Shown: positions 55,424 to 64,000, counted from the first letter of the stretch. The stretch is DNA of 64,000 nucleotides from Lachnospiraceae bacterium (GCA_015057665.1 SVDY01000008.1:1-64000), one strand, 5' to 3'. Numbers and translations: made by a program. The notes: a model not told the origin generated them from the sequence alone.

Positions 55424-56413
55424 ATGAGTAATGCACTTATAAAAGCCATTGAAGGAGCAGCACGAATCGGCATATCCGGACACAAACGTCCGGATGGCGA
55501 TTGTGTGGGCTCCTGCCTTGGTTTATACAATTATATTAAAGATGTTTATCCTGAAAAGGAAGTTACCATCTATATGGAATCCATAAAACATGAATTCTGT
55601 TTCTTACGTTATGCAGACCAGATCAATCATAGTTTCACAGACCAGAAAGGTCATGACCTATACGTGGTTCTTGACTGTGGTGACGAAGAACGTTTGGGAG
55701 ATTATGCCATCTATTTAAAGAAGGCAAAGCATATCTTCTGCGTAGATCACCATATCAGCAACAAAGGCTTCGGTGATGAATATGTAGTAGAACCAGAAGC
55801 CAGTTCTACCTGCGAAGTCCTTTTTGACATGTTTGATTATGATAAGATTAGCAGGGAATGTGCGGAAGCCCTCTATATGGGCATTGTCCATGATACAGGC
55901 GTATTTAAACATACCAATACGTCCAGAAAGACCATGCACATTGCGGGGGATCTGATTGCCAAGGGACTCAATACTTCCCATATTATTGATGATACTTTTT
56001 ACCGTAAGACCTATGCCCAGAACCAGATTCTGGGACGTGCTTTAATGGAAAGTGTTCTATTAATGGATGGTAAAGTTATTTACTCCGTTGTAACAAAAGA
56101 GATGCTCAAATTCTATGGTCTTACAGGAGCAGATCTTGATGGCATTATTGATAATCTTCGCATGACAGAAGGAGTAGAATGTGCTATTCTTATGTATGAG
56201 ATTGGAATTGATAAGTACAAAATCAGTATGAGATCCAATGATTTCGTTAATGTAAGTGAGGTGGCATCCGGGTTTGGCGGAGGCGGACATATCCGTGCGG
56301 CCGGTTGTACTTTAACAGGTCTTTCTCAGAAAGTTCTTGATAAACTCCTGATTCCAATCAGGGAACAGCTTGTTGCTGCAGGATGTATTGAGAATGAAAC
56401 GAATGTCATGTAG
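55424..56413 (+). CDS. nrnA: DHH-family oligoribonuclease / pAp phosphatase
   Basis: A 329-residue NrnA-type enzyme that degrades short oligoribonucleotides and 3'-phosphoadenosine 5'-phosphate. ISGHKRPDGDCVGS, VVLDCGDEERLG, FCVDHHISN (the DHH) and a DHHA1 domain with GFGGGGHIRAAG are all present. The ATG at 55424 follows GAGGAAG in the rbfA tail. Its place between rbfA and truB is conserved in Firmicutes. Confidence 0.93.
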   Translation: MSNALIKAIEGAARIGISGHKRPDGDCVGSCLGLYNYIKDVYPEKEVTIYMESIKHEFCFLRYADQINHSFTDQKGHDLYVVLDCGDEERLGDYAIYLKKAKHIFCVDHHISNKGFGDEYVVEPEASSTCEVLFDMFDYDKISRECAEALYMGIVHDTGVFKHTNTSRKTMHIAGDLIAKGLNTSHIIDDTFYRKTYAQNQILGRALMESVLLMDGKVIYSVVTKEMLKFYGLTGADLDGIIDNLRMTEGVECAILMYEIGIDKYKISMRSNDFVNVSEVASGFGGGGHIRAAGCTLTGLSQKVLDKLLIPIREQLVAAGCIENETNVM

Positions 56414-56479
56414 ACAGGATGTGTACCTTGCTAAAACAGGTGAAAGCATACTTGAAATAGAATAGGATAGATCTTATAA

Positions 56480-57388
56480 ATGAAAGACGGAATTATTAAT
56501 ATTTATAAAGAAGCCGATTATACATCTCACGATGTGATTGCAAGAATGAGAGGCATTCTAAAAACACGTAAACTTGGCCATACAGGGACTTTAGATCCCA
56601 ATGCGGTAGGAGTTCTGCCTGTGTGCATTGGAAGGGCTACAAAGGCCTGTGACATGCTTACAGACAGAAGTAAGGTGTATGAAGCAATTCTAAGACTTGG
56701 GGTTACAACGGATACAGAAGATATGTCAGGGGAGGTTCTTTCTGAAAATCCTGTAGATGTAACAGAAGAACAGGTAATAGAAGCAGTTCATCATTTCCGG
56801 GGAGATTATGAGCAGGTTCCTCCTATGTACTCTGCCATCTGGGTGGAAGGAAGAAGACTTTATGAACTTGCCAGAGAAGGTAAGGTCATTGAACGAAAAC
56901 CACGCCCTGTGACAATCTATGAACTGGATATTTTAAAGATTGAGCTGCCACTAGTTCATATTAGAATTTCCTGCAGCAAGGGAACCTATATTCGAAGCCT
57001 TTGCAGAGATATTGGGGACAGGCTTGGATGCGGCGGCTGTATGGAACATCTGACTCGTGTCCGGGTCGGTGAGTTTCTAATAGAGAATGCCATTACCTTG
57101 TCCCAATTAGAAGAACTGATGGAAGAAGACAGAGTAGACGAGTTTATTAAACCTACAGATCATTTGTTTTTAGAATATCCAAAGGTAAAGGTAAGCAATA
57201 AATCAGAACACGCTTTACTTACCAATGGGAATCCCCTGGCAGCCAGAAGACTTAGAATCGATGACAAACATCGTGTAGACGGCCAATGGCTCAGGCTTTA
57301 TGATTTAGACGATAATTTTATCGCCTTATATATATACGATACAGAAAAAAGAAGAGTGAAACCTTTAAAGATGTTTTGGAATAATTAA
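56480..57388 (+). CDS. truB: tRNA pseudouridine(55) synthase
   Basis: A 302-residue TruB, which makes pseudouridine 55 in the T-loop of tRNAs. The catalytic Asp is in LGHTGTLDPNAVGVLPV; a PUA-like C-terminal domain is short. Worth noting because T-loop mimics such as the RNA at 429-619 are potential substrates. ribF follows 59 bases later. Confidence 0.94.
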   Translation: MKDGIINIYKEADYTSHDVIARMRGILKTRKLGHTGTLDPNAVGVLPVCIGRATKACDMLTDRSKVYEAILRLGVTTDTEDMSGEVLSENPVDVTEEQVIEAVHHFRGDYEQVPPMYSAIWVEGRRLYELAREGKVIERKPRPVTIYELDILKIELPLVHIRISCSKGTYIRSLCRDIGDRLGCGGCMEHLTRVRVGEFLIENAITLSQLEELMEEDRVDEFIKPTDHLFLEYPKVKVSNKSEHALLTNGNPLAARRLRIDDKHRVDGQWLRLYDLDDNFIALYIYDTEKRRVKPLKMFWNN

Positions 57389-57447
57389 CATAAGAGATAG
57401 AACAAAGCATTTTAAGTGAAATCTTCAGAAACAACGAGGCAGTAAAA

Positions 57448-58389
57448 ATGGAATACATTGCAAATACAACGGATTTTCAACTTCATAATACGGCAGTGGC
57501 TCTTGGCAAATTTGAGGGTCTTCACAGAGGCCACAATTTGCTCTTGCTAGAGTTATACAAATACCATGATCAGGGATTAAAAAGCGTTATGCTGACCTTT
57601 GATCTGCCTCCGAAAGCAGTTATCAAGAATGAATATGACTGTGTCATTTATACAAAAGAAGAGAGAAAAAGAATTCTGGAACAGACACCGCTCCATTATC
57701 TTGTGGAATATCCTTTTACACCGGAATTCTCTAAATTATCTCCCGAAGAATTCATAAGAGACATTCTTGTTGGCAAATTTGGTGCAAAAAGAGTGGTTGT
57801 GGGAGAGGATTTCCATTTTGGCCACAAACGTTCCGGCAATGTGGAAATCTTAAAGGAATTATCCGTCAAATACGGCTATGAACTTACTGTGATTCCAAAA
57901 CTTCAGGATTTTGGGGAGGATGTAAGCAGTTCCCGTATCAGAAAATGTTTATCCACAGGAAATATGGAAGAGGCGAACCGCTTACTTGGCCTGCCTCCAT
58001 TTACGATATATGGAGAGGTTGTTCATGGACAAAAGATCGGCACATCCGTACTTAACATACCGACAGCCAATCTAATTCTCCCGGCGAATAAATATCTGCC
58101 GCCAAATGGTGTATATGTGTCAAGAATCCTATACAAGGACCGAATCCTATATGGAATCAGCAACATAGGTGTGAAACCTACGGTAGATGATCATTTCAAA
58201 AAAGGATTGGAGACTTTTATCTTTGACTTTAACGAGAATCTCTATGGTTCTTATCTGGAAGTACAGCTTTTATATCACGTTCGTCCGGAACAAAAATTTG
58301 CTTCTCTTGAAGACTTAAAAAAGCAGATGAATGAAGATGCAGAATATGGACGCCGATATGTTGCCAATATGAAAGAGAACACATTTTAA
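57448..58389 (+). CDS. ribF: Bifunctional riboflavin kinase / FAD synthetase
   Basis: A 313-residue enzyme with an N-terminal FMN adenylyltransferase domain (ALGKFEGLHRGHNLLL, a variant of the usual GNFDGVHRGH) and a C-terminal riboflavin kinase domain (HGQKIGTSVLNIPTANL). No FMN riboswitch is upstream, as usual for the ribF placed after truB. A strong terminator ends the operon. Confidence 0.93.
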   Translation: MEYIANTTDFQLHNTAVALGKFEGLHRGHNLLLLELYKYHDQGLKSVMLTFDLPPKAVIKNEYDCVIYTKEERKRILEQTPLHYLVEYPFTPEFSKLSPEEFIRDILVGKFGAKRVVVGEDFHFGHKRSGNVEILKELSVKYGYELTVIPKLQDFGEDVSSSRIRKCLSTGNMEEANRLLGLPPFTIYGEVVHGQKIGTSVLNIPTANLILPANKYLPPNGVYVSRILYKDRILYGISNIGVKPTVDDHFKKGLETFIFDFNENLYGSYLEVQLLYHVRPEQKFASLEDLKKQMNEDAEYGRRYVANMKENTF

Positions 58390-58441
58390 GAATGAATCCG
58401 GATGATGTTTTCTCTCATGTAGAAATTTACTAAAAACTTCT

Positions 58442-58473
58442 AAAAGTACACAAAAATATTGTGTACTTTTTTT
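58442..58473 (+). terminator. Intrinsic terminator of the rimP-ribF operon
   Basis: AAAAGTACACAA / TTGTGTACTTTT perfect 12-bp stem, loop AAATA, T run. Confidence 0.9.
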
Positions 58474-58602
58474 GTTATGTAAGGTATAATAACAGTATAA
58501 AGTAGGAAAATAACTACTTTCATGATACTGCAAATCACTGTTTTGTATACCTTTCAAAACAGTCAATATACACGAGATTTACGACATAAGGGGGTAACTA
58601 TT

Positions 58603-59223
58603 ATGAAAACAATTATCACCATCGGAAGACAGTACGGTAGCGGTGGAAGACAGGTAGGGCAGAAACTTGCGAAAGATTTGGGAATTCCATATTACGATAA
58701 GGAAATCTTAAAAGTAGCAGCTCAGGAAAGCGGCTTCTGTGAAGAATTATTTGAAAACTTTGACGAGAAACCAACTACCAGCTTCTTATATTCCTTAGTA
58801 ATGGATCCATACGCATTAGGTTATAATTCCAACAGTTTTGAATTACCTCTGAATCATAAAGTATTCCTTGCTGCATTTGATGCGATCAAGTCTATCGCTG
58901 ACAAGGGACCTTGCGTAATCGTAGGTAGATGTGCAGATTATGCATTGGCAGATTATGATAACGTAATCAACGTTTTCGTAAGTGCAGACCCTGATTATAA
59001 GATCCAGCGCACAATGAAGTTACTTGATGTAGACGAAGCGAAAGCGAAAGACATCATCGTGAAATCTGACAAACAGCGTGCAAGTTACTACAACTATTAC
59101 ACAAGTAAGAAGTGGGGCGAACTGAAGAGTTACGACCTTACTATTAACACAGCAGTAGTTGGAGAAGAAGGTGCTGTAGAGATTATTAAGAAAGCCATTG
59201 AGATGAAAGAGGCTTTCAAATAA
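58603..59223 (+). CDS. Cytidylate kinase-like family protein
   Basis: A 206-residue P-loop kinase (cytidylate kinase-like group). Walker A is GRQYGSGGRQVGQ near 8-20, a VIVGRCADYAL segment follows, and a lid with KSDKQRASYYNYYTSKKWG closes the site. It is distinct from true Cmk and common in Lachnospiraceae; the nucleotide substrate is not known. GGGGG precedes the ATG. Codon use is that of a well-expressed gene. Confidence 0.85.
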   Translation: MKTIITIGRQYGSGGRQVGQKLAKDLGIPYYDKEILKVAAQESGFCEELFENFDEKPTTSFLYSLVMDPYALGYNSNSFELPLNHKVFLAAFDAIKSIADKGPCVIVGRCADYALADYDNVINVFVSADPDYKIQRTMKLLDVDEAKAKDIIVKSDKQRASYYNYYTSKKWGELKSYDLTINTAVVGEEGAVEIIKKAIEMKEAFK

Positions 59224-59234
59224 ATAGGATTAGG

Positions 59235-59280
59235 AATCCGTTAGTTTGGTGTTTTTGATGCTTAACTAACGGATTTTTAT
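59235..59280 (+). terminator. Intrinsic terminator after cytidylate-kinase-like gene
   Basis: AATCCGTTAGTT / AACTAACGGATT perfect 12-bp arms, then TTTTAT. Confidence 0.85.
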
Positions 59281-59325
59281 ATAAAAATTTTACATTATAT
59301 TATATAAGTAGGAGCACTTATTTTC

Positions 59326-59739
59326 ATGGAATGGATTGAGTTATGGTTCTGTGCACTATTAATTACTTTCGGATTATATTACAGTACAGGTCAAAAGAAT
59401 GGATATGCACATATAGAGGAAGATGTGTACTTACCACAGTATTATTGTAAAGCTCCAAAATTATTTTATTTACTTCGTAAACAGGAGTATTTGAGGTTTT
59501 CTATTTTTTTGGAGCATATAATTATTGGCTTTTCTTTCTTATTATATAGTTTGATTATTCTTATAGCTAATATTACAGCTTCTATTTTGAATATTACTTA
59601 TTCGGACATTATACATAATTTTTTGGTGTCATTAATATTTATGATACCTGTTGTGAATATGATTTATGATGTAATATTGTGGTTATATATTTTATATCGG
59701 AAAAATAGAGATAATATAGATAAATATACTTATAAATAA
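59326..59739 (+). CDS. AT-rich hypothetical membrane protein
   Basis: A 137-residue protein with three hydrophobic segments (about 3-20, 60-90 and 98-124) and a short Tyr/Pro-rich loop between the first two. I do not recognise it. The coding sequence is much more AT-rich than its neighbours and uses rarer A/T-ending codons, which suggests recent acquisition. GTAGGAGC precedes the ATG. Confidence 0.6.
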   Translation: MEWIELWFCALLITFGLYYSTGQKNGYAHIEEDVYLPQYYCKAPKLFYLLRKQEYLRFSIFLEHIIIGFSFLLYSLIILIANITASILNITYSDIIHNFLVSLIFMIPVVNMIYDVILWLYILYRKNRDNIDKYTYK

Positions 59740-59752
59740 TAGAAAACAACTC

Positions 59753-59799
59753 AAGTCCGAAAACAGACTATATGCAATTGGTCTGCTTTCGGACTTTTT
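59753..59799. terminator. Bidirectional terminator between membrane protein and ribokinase
   Basis: AAGTCCGAAA and TTCGGACTT arms with inner CAGAC/GTCTG pairing; T runs flank the 3' side on the plus strand and A-rich sequence the other. Confidence 0.75.
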
Positions 59800-59809
59800 C
59801 CTAAATTAA

Positions 59810-60733
59810 TTATGCTCTTTCAGCTAAGAATGCATCAATTGCTTCTTTTTCAGGAAGAGAAGGCTGAGCACCAAGATGCTGAACGGAGATAGCAGCTGCA
59901 GCAGAAGCGTAACGAGCGGATGCTACGATATCGCCAGTTTCAGCGAACTGTTTTACTAATACACCTGTAAAGCAGTCACCGGCTGCAGTAGGGTCAACAG
60001 CATTTACTTTGAATGTAGGAACCATCTGAGCGAGTCCTTCGCCATAGATGTAGGAACCTTTGTCGCCCATTTTAAGAACTACATATTTACAGTTAGATCT
60101 TTCCTTTAAGATCTTAGCTGCTGCAAGACAGGATTCATCATCAGTAGGAAGAATACCAACTAATGCATCAGTTTCTGTTTCGTTAGGAGAGAGGATTGTA
60201 ATACCATCAAACTTTTCGATTGGATAATCCTGAGCTGGACCACAGTCAAGACATGTAATCATACCTTTAGCTTTTGCAAGTTCGAATGCTTTTACGTTTG
60301 TTTCTACAGGAACCTCTAACTGCATCATTAACGCATCATATTCTTTGCCTTCAAATGCGTTTTCTGCGTCAGCAGGAGTAGTAAGGTCGTTAGCACCTGT
60401 GTAAATTGCGATACGGTTCATACCATCTTCTTCAAGCATAATAACTGCCATACCTGTGTTTGCGCCTTCTGCAAGACGTACTTTAGAAGTATCTACGTTT
60501 ACATCTTTTAACATGCCAAGAAGAGCTTCTCCGTTTGCATCCTGACCCATTGTACAACATACGGATACTTCACCGCCTGCTTTTGCAGCTGCAACAGCGG
60601 AGTTTGCACCTTTACCGCCGCCTGCATTAGAATATGTTGTTCCAAGGATACTTTCACTTGGATGTGGGATTCTTGGCATCTGTAAGATCAAGTCCATCAT
60701 GATACTTCCTACCATTAAGATTTTTGCTGCCAT
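59810..60733 (-). CDS. rbsK: Ribokinase (PfkB family)
   Basis: A 307-residue sugar kinase that most resembles ribokinase. The N-terminal substrate segment NAGGGKGANSAVAAAK and the C-terminal DPTAAGDCFTGVL with catalytic Asp are present; the usual GAGD reads AAGD. Ribose is the likely substrate, another pentose or nucleoside possible. No transporter gene is adjacent. Codon use is strongly biased, as in dhaK. A sigma-A promoter and a palindromic candidate operator lie upstream. Confidence 0.87.
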   Translation of the reverse strand: MAAKILMVGSIMMDLILQMPRIPHPSESILGTTYSNAGGGKGANSAVAAAKAGGEVSVCCTMGQDANGEALLGMLKDVNVDTSKVRLAEGANTGMAVIMLEEDGMNRIAIYTGANDLTTPADAENAFEGKEYDALMMQLEVPVETNVKAFELAKAKGMITCLDCGPAQDYPIEKFDGITILSPNETETDALVGILPTDDESCLAAAKILKERSNCKYVVLKMGDKGSYIYGEGLAQMVPTFKVNAVDPTAAGDCFTGVLVKQFAETGDIVASARYASAAAAISVQHLGAQPSLPEKEAIDAFLAERA

Positions 60734-60756
60734 AAGTTATTTCCTCCTTGTTTATA

Positions 60757-60771
60757 TAGTTTACGTAACTA
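60757..60771. promoter_or_regulatory. Candidate LacI-type operator before rbsK
   Basis: TAGTTTACGTAACTA is a near-perfect palindrome centred on CG, typical of LacI-family sites, and lies between the rbsK transcription start and the ribosome site. Confidence 0.4.
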
Positions 60772-60784
60772 AATTTATAATATA

Positions 60785-60813
60785 ATTATCTTAGATTTGG
60801 GAGGGAATGTCAA
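60785..60813 (-). promoter_or_regulatory. Promoter of rbsK
   Basis: On the minus strand a perfect TTGACA, 17-base spacer and GATAAT. Confidence 0.75.
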
Positions 60814-60883
60814 GGAAAGCGGACGTTTTCTAAGGGTAAGAATTAAGGGAGTTATAAGAGAGTACTAGTTCTCCATACAACAA

Positions 60884-60915
60884 CCACGTCGTAAAATACG
60901 AGTTTTACGACGTGG
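60884..60915. other. Perfect 13-bp hairpin between rbsK and the HAD gene
   Basis: CCACGTCGTAAAA and TTTTACGACGTGG surround TACGAG. The flanks are not T-rich right at the stem on either strand (CGGGGTAGTTTTT follows on the plus strand), so a plain terminator is only one option. The HAD gene ends at 61003, so on the minus strand this lies 88 bases after its stop. Confidence 0.5.
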
Positions 60916-61002
60916 CGGGGTAGTTTTTATTATATTAGGACCACAATTATAGACAAACTGTACTCTTAATCAAATAATTACTTGCTTTATGAAATCAAAT
61001 AA

Positions 61003-61491
61003 TCATGATTGATTTAGTATATTAATAGCCATATCTGCACATTCTTTCGTTAATCCACCGTTACTCCAGTTAGTCAAACAAAGGTGTTCTTTCATTTTTT
61101 GAAATCCTGGAAACATATTGTCATCTATGATTACATATGATTTATAGTTTTTATGTTCTGCCAGCCATTGCTTAATTTCCAGAGCACGTTTTCCAGAACC
61201 AATATGTGGTGCTATGTCAAATAATTCTAAACCAAAACTATGTAGGCGCTTTTCAAAATATAATTTGACCGGATTTTCATCTCCACGTAAATAATACATT
61301 TTCCAACTTGAAGTTAAAACTATTTTTGCTCCTGTACAATCTATAATTCGTTTTAATTGATAAAGACAGGCACCATCCATATCTTCTGTAGAATGTTCAT
61401 GATTCATGACCCCATCAATATCTAAAAATATAATTTTTTCTAAAGATTTACAGTTTGTTGATTTATCAATTTTGAATAAATTTTTTAGCAT
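61003..61491 (-). CDS. HAD-fold phosphatase domain protein
   Basis: A 162-residue HAD protein. Motif I is FLDIDGV with Asp24 and Asp26, motif II Ser in VLTSSWK, and the acidic motif YVIIDDN near 115-121. It resembles the HAD domain that Pfam lists from multi-domain RNA repair proteins, here standing alone; the substrate is unknown. AT-rich. The start is 3 bases after the recombinase stop, so it depends on that transcript. Confidence 0.75.
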   Translation of the reverse strand: MLKNLFKIDKSTNCKSLEKIIFLDIDGVMNHEHSTEDMDGACLYQLKRIIDCTGAKIVLTSSWKMYYLRGDENPVKLYFEKRLHSFGLELFDIAPHIGSGKRALEIKQWLAEHKNYKSYVIIDDNMFPGFQKMKEHLCLTNWSNGGLTKECADMAINILNQS

Positions 61492-61493
61492 AT

Positions 61494-62552
61494 TTAATCT
61501 TTTTCCCGTAAACGAATACTTCTGGCTGCTTTGCGTTTATTGGCTTCTTTCATACCCGCATAATGTTTTCTTGTAGTATTTACATCTTTGTGCCCTAATG
61601 TGTCTGCGACTAAGTAAATGTCGCCTGTTTCATTGTATAAATTAGTACCAAAGGTACTTCGTAATTTATGAGGCGTAATTTTCTTCAGTGTGGTTACATT
61701 TGATGTGTACTTTTTCACCATGCGTTCTACAGATCTTGTGGTCAGGCGCATGTTTTTCAGAGAAATAAAGAAAGCATCTTCATGACCTTGTTCCGGGTTT
61801 TTATAATCACGATCATTTTCCAGATATTCTAACAATGCATCTGCGACTTCTTCACCAAAATAAACAAGATCTTCATTACCGCCTTTTCGAATGATCTTGC
61901 AGGAATAGTCGTCAAAATTGACATCATTTAAATTCAAGCCAACACATTCACTTACACGGATACCGGTACCTAATAAAAGTGTAAGGATTGCAATATCTCT
62001 ATATCGTGTTTTCTGATAAGATTCTAATTGTTTATTAGTGAGATTTTCTCCGGATTCTACCTGATCCAATAATTCGACTACTTCATTGGGTTCTAAGCGG
62101 ATAATGTTGTGTTCTTTGATCTTTGGAACATCTACCTGGCGGGCAGGATTGGTTTTTAAAAGATTTCGTTTCAAAAAGTAATCATAAAAAGTACGAATAC
62201 AGGACAGTTTTCTTGCACGGCCTTCCGGACTATTGGAATATTCCTTTCCATCTCTGGTATAGTATTGTAAAAAAGACAAATATTCTTCGATATCCATAGG
62301 TGAAAGCAGATCCATTTCTTCAACTCGGATTGTTCGGATATCCTTTTTTTCAAAATAAGGATTATTTTCCTGTAAAAATCGAAAGAAATTGGTCAGATCA
62401 TAGGCATAATTTTTTCTTGTGTTTGTACTTTTTCTGGATTCTAAAGAAAGAAAATATTCTCTGCAAAAGCCTGGGAGCTCCTTTAAGAGCTCCCTGATCT
62501 TTTCTATATTCTTTAAATCTTCTTTTTGTCTGTAACTGTTCTTCATTGCCAT
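61494..62552 (-). CDS. XerS-like tyrosine recombinase
   Basis: A 352-residue tyrosine recombinase with all active residues: Arg199 (GTGIRVSE), Lys223, His295 and Arg298 (PHKLRSTFG), His321 (LGHKDV) and Tyr331 (TRKHYAG). The N-terminal SAM-like DNA-binding domain covers about 20-145. Length and layout suit XerS, the single chromosome dimer recombinase of streptococci and some Clostridia, more than a phage integrase, and no phage gene is near. GAGG lies 8 bases before the ATG. Confidence 0.82.
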   Translation of the reverse strand: MAMKNSYRQKEDLKNIEKIRELLKELPGFCREYFLSLESRKSTNTRKNYAYDLTNFFRFLQENNPYFEKKDIRTIRVEEMDLLSPMDIEEYLSFLQYYTRDGKEYSNSPEGRARKLSCIRTFYDYFLKRNLLKTNPARQVDVPKIKEHNIIRLEPNEVVELLDQVESGENLTNKQLESYQKTRYRDIAILTLLLGTGIRVSECVGLNLNDVNFDDYSCKIIRKGGNEDLVYFGEEVADALLEYLENDRDYKNPEQGHEDAFFISLKNMRLTTRSVERMVKKYTSNVTTLKKITPHKLRSTFGTNLYNETGDIYLVADTLGHKDVNTTRKHYAGMKEANKRKAARSIRLREKD

Positions 62553-62585
62553 ATTTATGTCCTCATAACAAAAACAGATAAAATG

Positions 62586-63995
62586 TTAACGGCCTGTTGG
62601 ATAATCACAGCTGGCTTTTACGATTGCATTGTAAAGTGCTTCCCCATAAGAATCAAGATTTGCAGCCATAGACTTGGCTTCTGCAAGGTTGGAAATGAAT
62701 CCTATTTCAGTTAAAACAGCCGGGTTATTATTTTTTAATAATACAGATAAAGTAGAGTCTACTTTTACTCCTCTGTCCTTAAAGCCTGTTGCGGCCTGTA
62801 TATATGTCTGAACGATAGATGCAAGTTTATAACAGGTTAAACCTCCGGAATTGGATACATTGTGCTTAGAATTATAAAGTGTTTCTGTGCCTGTTGCAGA
62901 ACTTGCAGTGGAAGAATTAATATGTACACTTACAAAGATATCTGCCCCAAGATTATTGGCAAATGTACGACGGTCCCATACTTTGGATATACCGCTTGGC
63001 AATGTGTTGCTTAAACGTGTACAATACACTTTATAATCGTTGTCTTGTTCAAATAATCGCGCCGCTGCTTTTACAATCCCCAGAGTAAAATCTGCTTCCT
63101 TATATAAATTGCCGTAACATGCGCCTGGATCACTGCCGCCATGTCCCGGATCCAATACGATAACATTTTTAAACATATTAGTCGGTTTTCCATTCATAAT
63201 AAGGATTTTACTGCTTGTTTCTTTTATTCTCCATCCATTAATGGAACTGGTAATAAAAATAAGGCTTGTCTTTCCAGTTGAACTGCTGTAAGAATGTGAA
63301 AAACTTACGCCGGAAGGCAGAGATGGTTTATTATTGTTATAAAATGTTGTATAGTTTCCGGGAATCGTGATAACTAAACGTTTATTATGATAGTCATCTG
63401 TACAGGAAATAGTGCCTTTTGATACTGTGGAAGGCCGGGATAATGTAATGGTTTCTTTAAATGTATAGTCATTATTGTCGTCATCCATAGTATTACCGGA
63501 TTCTGAGGTATACAAAATCTTTTTACCGCTGTTGCTATATGAATAGGATAATCCCATATAGGAGGCAGTATCTTTAGCCGGAATATATACACTGTAATCA
63601 CCGCCAGACGTAAAGCTGACTGGAACAGGTGCACAAGATAAAGTGATAGATTTTCCATTAAATGTGCCTGTTTTTGAATTTAAACTTAAAATCAGAACAT
63701 CTGACGTCTTTGTGTTGGTAATTGTAATTTTTTTGCTGGATGATTGATAGGAATAGGTGATATCTGCCATCTGACTAATGAAAGCCTTAGCCGGAATATA
63801 ATTGTATCCTTCCACTACCAGAGCCGGTTCTGAAGCAAGAGATATGGATTGTCCATTATGGTATACATTTCTCTGGGTTATGAAATGTTTTTCTCCGTTA
63901 ATATAACAATAGGTTGAACTAGCACTAACCGGTAATATATTTGATACAAATAAAAGTATGAATACAGTAAAAAAAGATATGATTCTTTTGGTCAT
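62586..63995 (-). CDS. Secreted N-acetylmuramoyl-L-alanine amidase
   Basis: A 469-residue wall hydrolase: signal peptide (about 1-25, ends SASS), copper amine oxidase N-terminal-like domain (about 30-165, likely wall binding), a beta-rich AMIN-like part (about 178-270) and a zinc amidase_3 domain (about 275-465) with VLDPGHGG (His285), Glu300, SVHINSS and the late TEIGFISN Glu. Its start is 5 bases from the window edge; the signal peptide supports it. It leads an apparent minus-strand run with the recombinase and the HAD gene. Confidence 0.9.
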   Translation of the reverse strand: MTKRIISFFTVFILLFVSNILPVSASSTYCYINGEKHFITQRNVYHNGQSISLASEPALVVEGYNYIPAKAFISQMADITYSYQSSSKKITITNTKTSDVLILSLNSKTGTFNGKSITLSCAPVPVSFTSGGDYSVYIPAKDTASYMGLSYSYSNSGKKILYTSESGNTMDDDNNDYTFKETITLSRPSTVSKGTISCTDDYHNKRLVITIPGNYTTFYNNNKPSLPSGVSFSHSYSSSTGKTSLIFITSSINGWRIKETSSKILIMNGKPTNMFKNVIVLDPGHGGSDPGACYGNLYKEADFTLGIVKAAARLFEQDNDYKVYCTRLSNTLPSGISKVWDRRTFANNLGADIFVSVHINSSTASSATGTETLYNSKHNVSNSGGLTCYKLASIVQTYIQAATGFKDRGVKVDSTLSVLLKNNNPAVLTEIGFISNLAEAKSMAANLDSYGEALYNAIVKASCDYPTGR

Positions 63996-64000
63996 AGGGA

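Noticed and set aside
57389..57447. FMN riboswitch before ribF
   Set aside because: The gap is 59 bases and has none of the conserved RFN hairpins.
61494..62552. Prophage or integrative element integrase
   Set aside because: No phage, relaxase or direct-repeat attachment site is nearby, and length and order fit a XerS-type housekeeping recombinase.

Overview
The window is 64 kb of a low-to-moderate G+C Gram-positive chromosome. Gene content and order point to the Clostridia, most likely family Lachnospiraceae. The evidence is the tig-clpP-clpX-lon-engB run, the rimP-nusA-ylxR-ylxQ-infB-rbfA-nrnA-truB-ribF run, the yqfC-yqfD-phoH-ybeY sporulation/RNA block, class III fructose bisphosphatase, and small families typical of that group (DUF4364, DUF4250, DUF5688). 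The genus cannot be fixed from the sequence alone. No prophage, CRISPR array, rRNA operon or standard tRNA gene is present.

Layout. 1-108 is the end of rpsU. 109-637 is a structured non-coding region; its centrepiece (about 429-619) is an RNA with a complete tRNA body in circularly permuted order, placed just upstream of a large TerD-domain protein gene (638-2707). 2949-6082 holds an esterase and the PTS-dependent dihydroxyacetone kinase genes dhaK, dhaL and dhaM. 6158-6647 is an inverted-repeat element with TA ends and long nested stems, between dhaM and tig. 6783-13100 is the protein folding and proteolysis cluster. 13169-15773 runs on the minus strand (DUF4364, radical SAM, malic enzyme). 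15937-21842 covers termination and release functions (rho, rpmE, DUF1385, prmC, prfA) and an aminotransferase. 21972-26209 has a cyclophilin lipoprotein, a second ClpX-like ATPase and fbp. 26287-33248 is a mixed set (lipoprotein, DUF5688, AI-2E-type permease, histidine phosphatase, rarA, SEC-C protein, unknowns). 33329-36826 is a VanR/VanS-like two-component system overlapping a CBS/DRTGG pyrophosphatase gene. 37091-43563 has a nuclease-helicase fusion, sfsA, yqfC, yqfD, phoH and ybeY. 43637-49718 has two flavoproteins, the proline pathway (proB, proA) and a NUDIX hydrolase. 49888-58389 is the translation and RNA maturation operon. 58603-59739 has a cytidylate-kinase-like gene and an AT-rich membrane protein. 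59810-64000 is on the minus strand: ribokinase, then amidase, XerS-like recombinase and HAD phosphatase in one direction.

How they work together: most genes are housekeeping (translation, ribosome assembly, proteolysis, RNA turnover, proline synthesis, glycerol/dihydroxyacetone use, gluconeogenesis). The parts that stand out are the permuted tRNA-like RNA with its TerD partner, the inverted-repeat element before tig, a ClpX paralogue that lost the RKH loop but kept the ClpP-docking loop, an orphan VanRS pair, and coding minisatellites in engB and infB.
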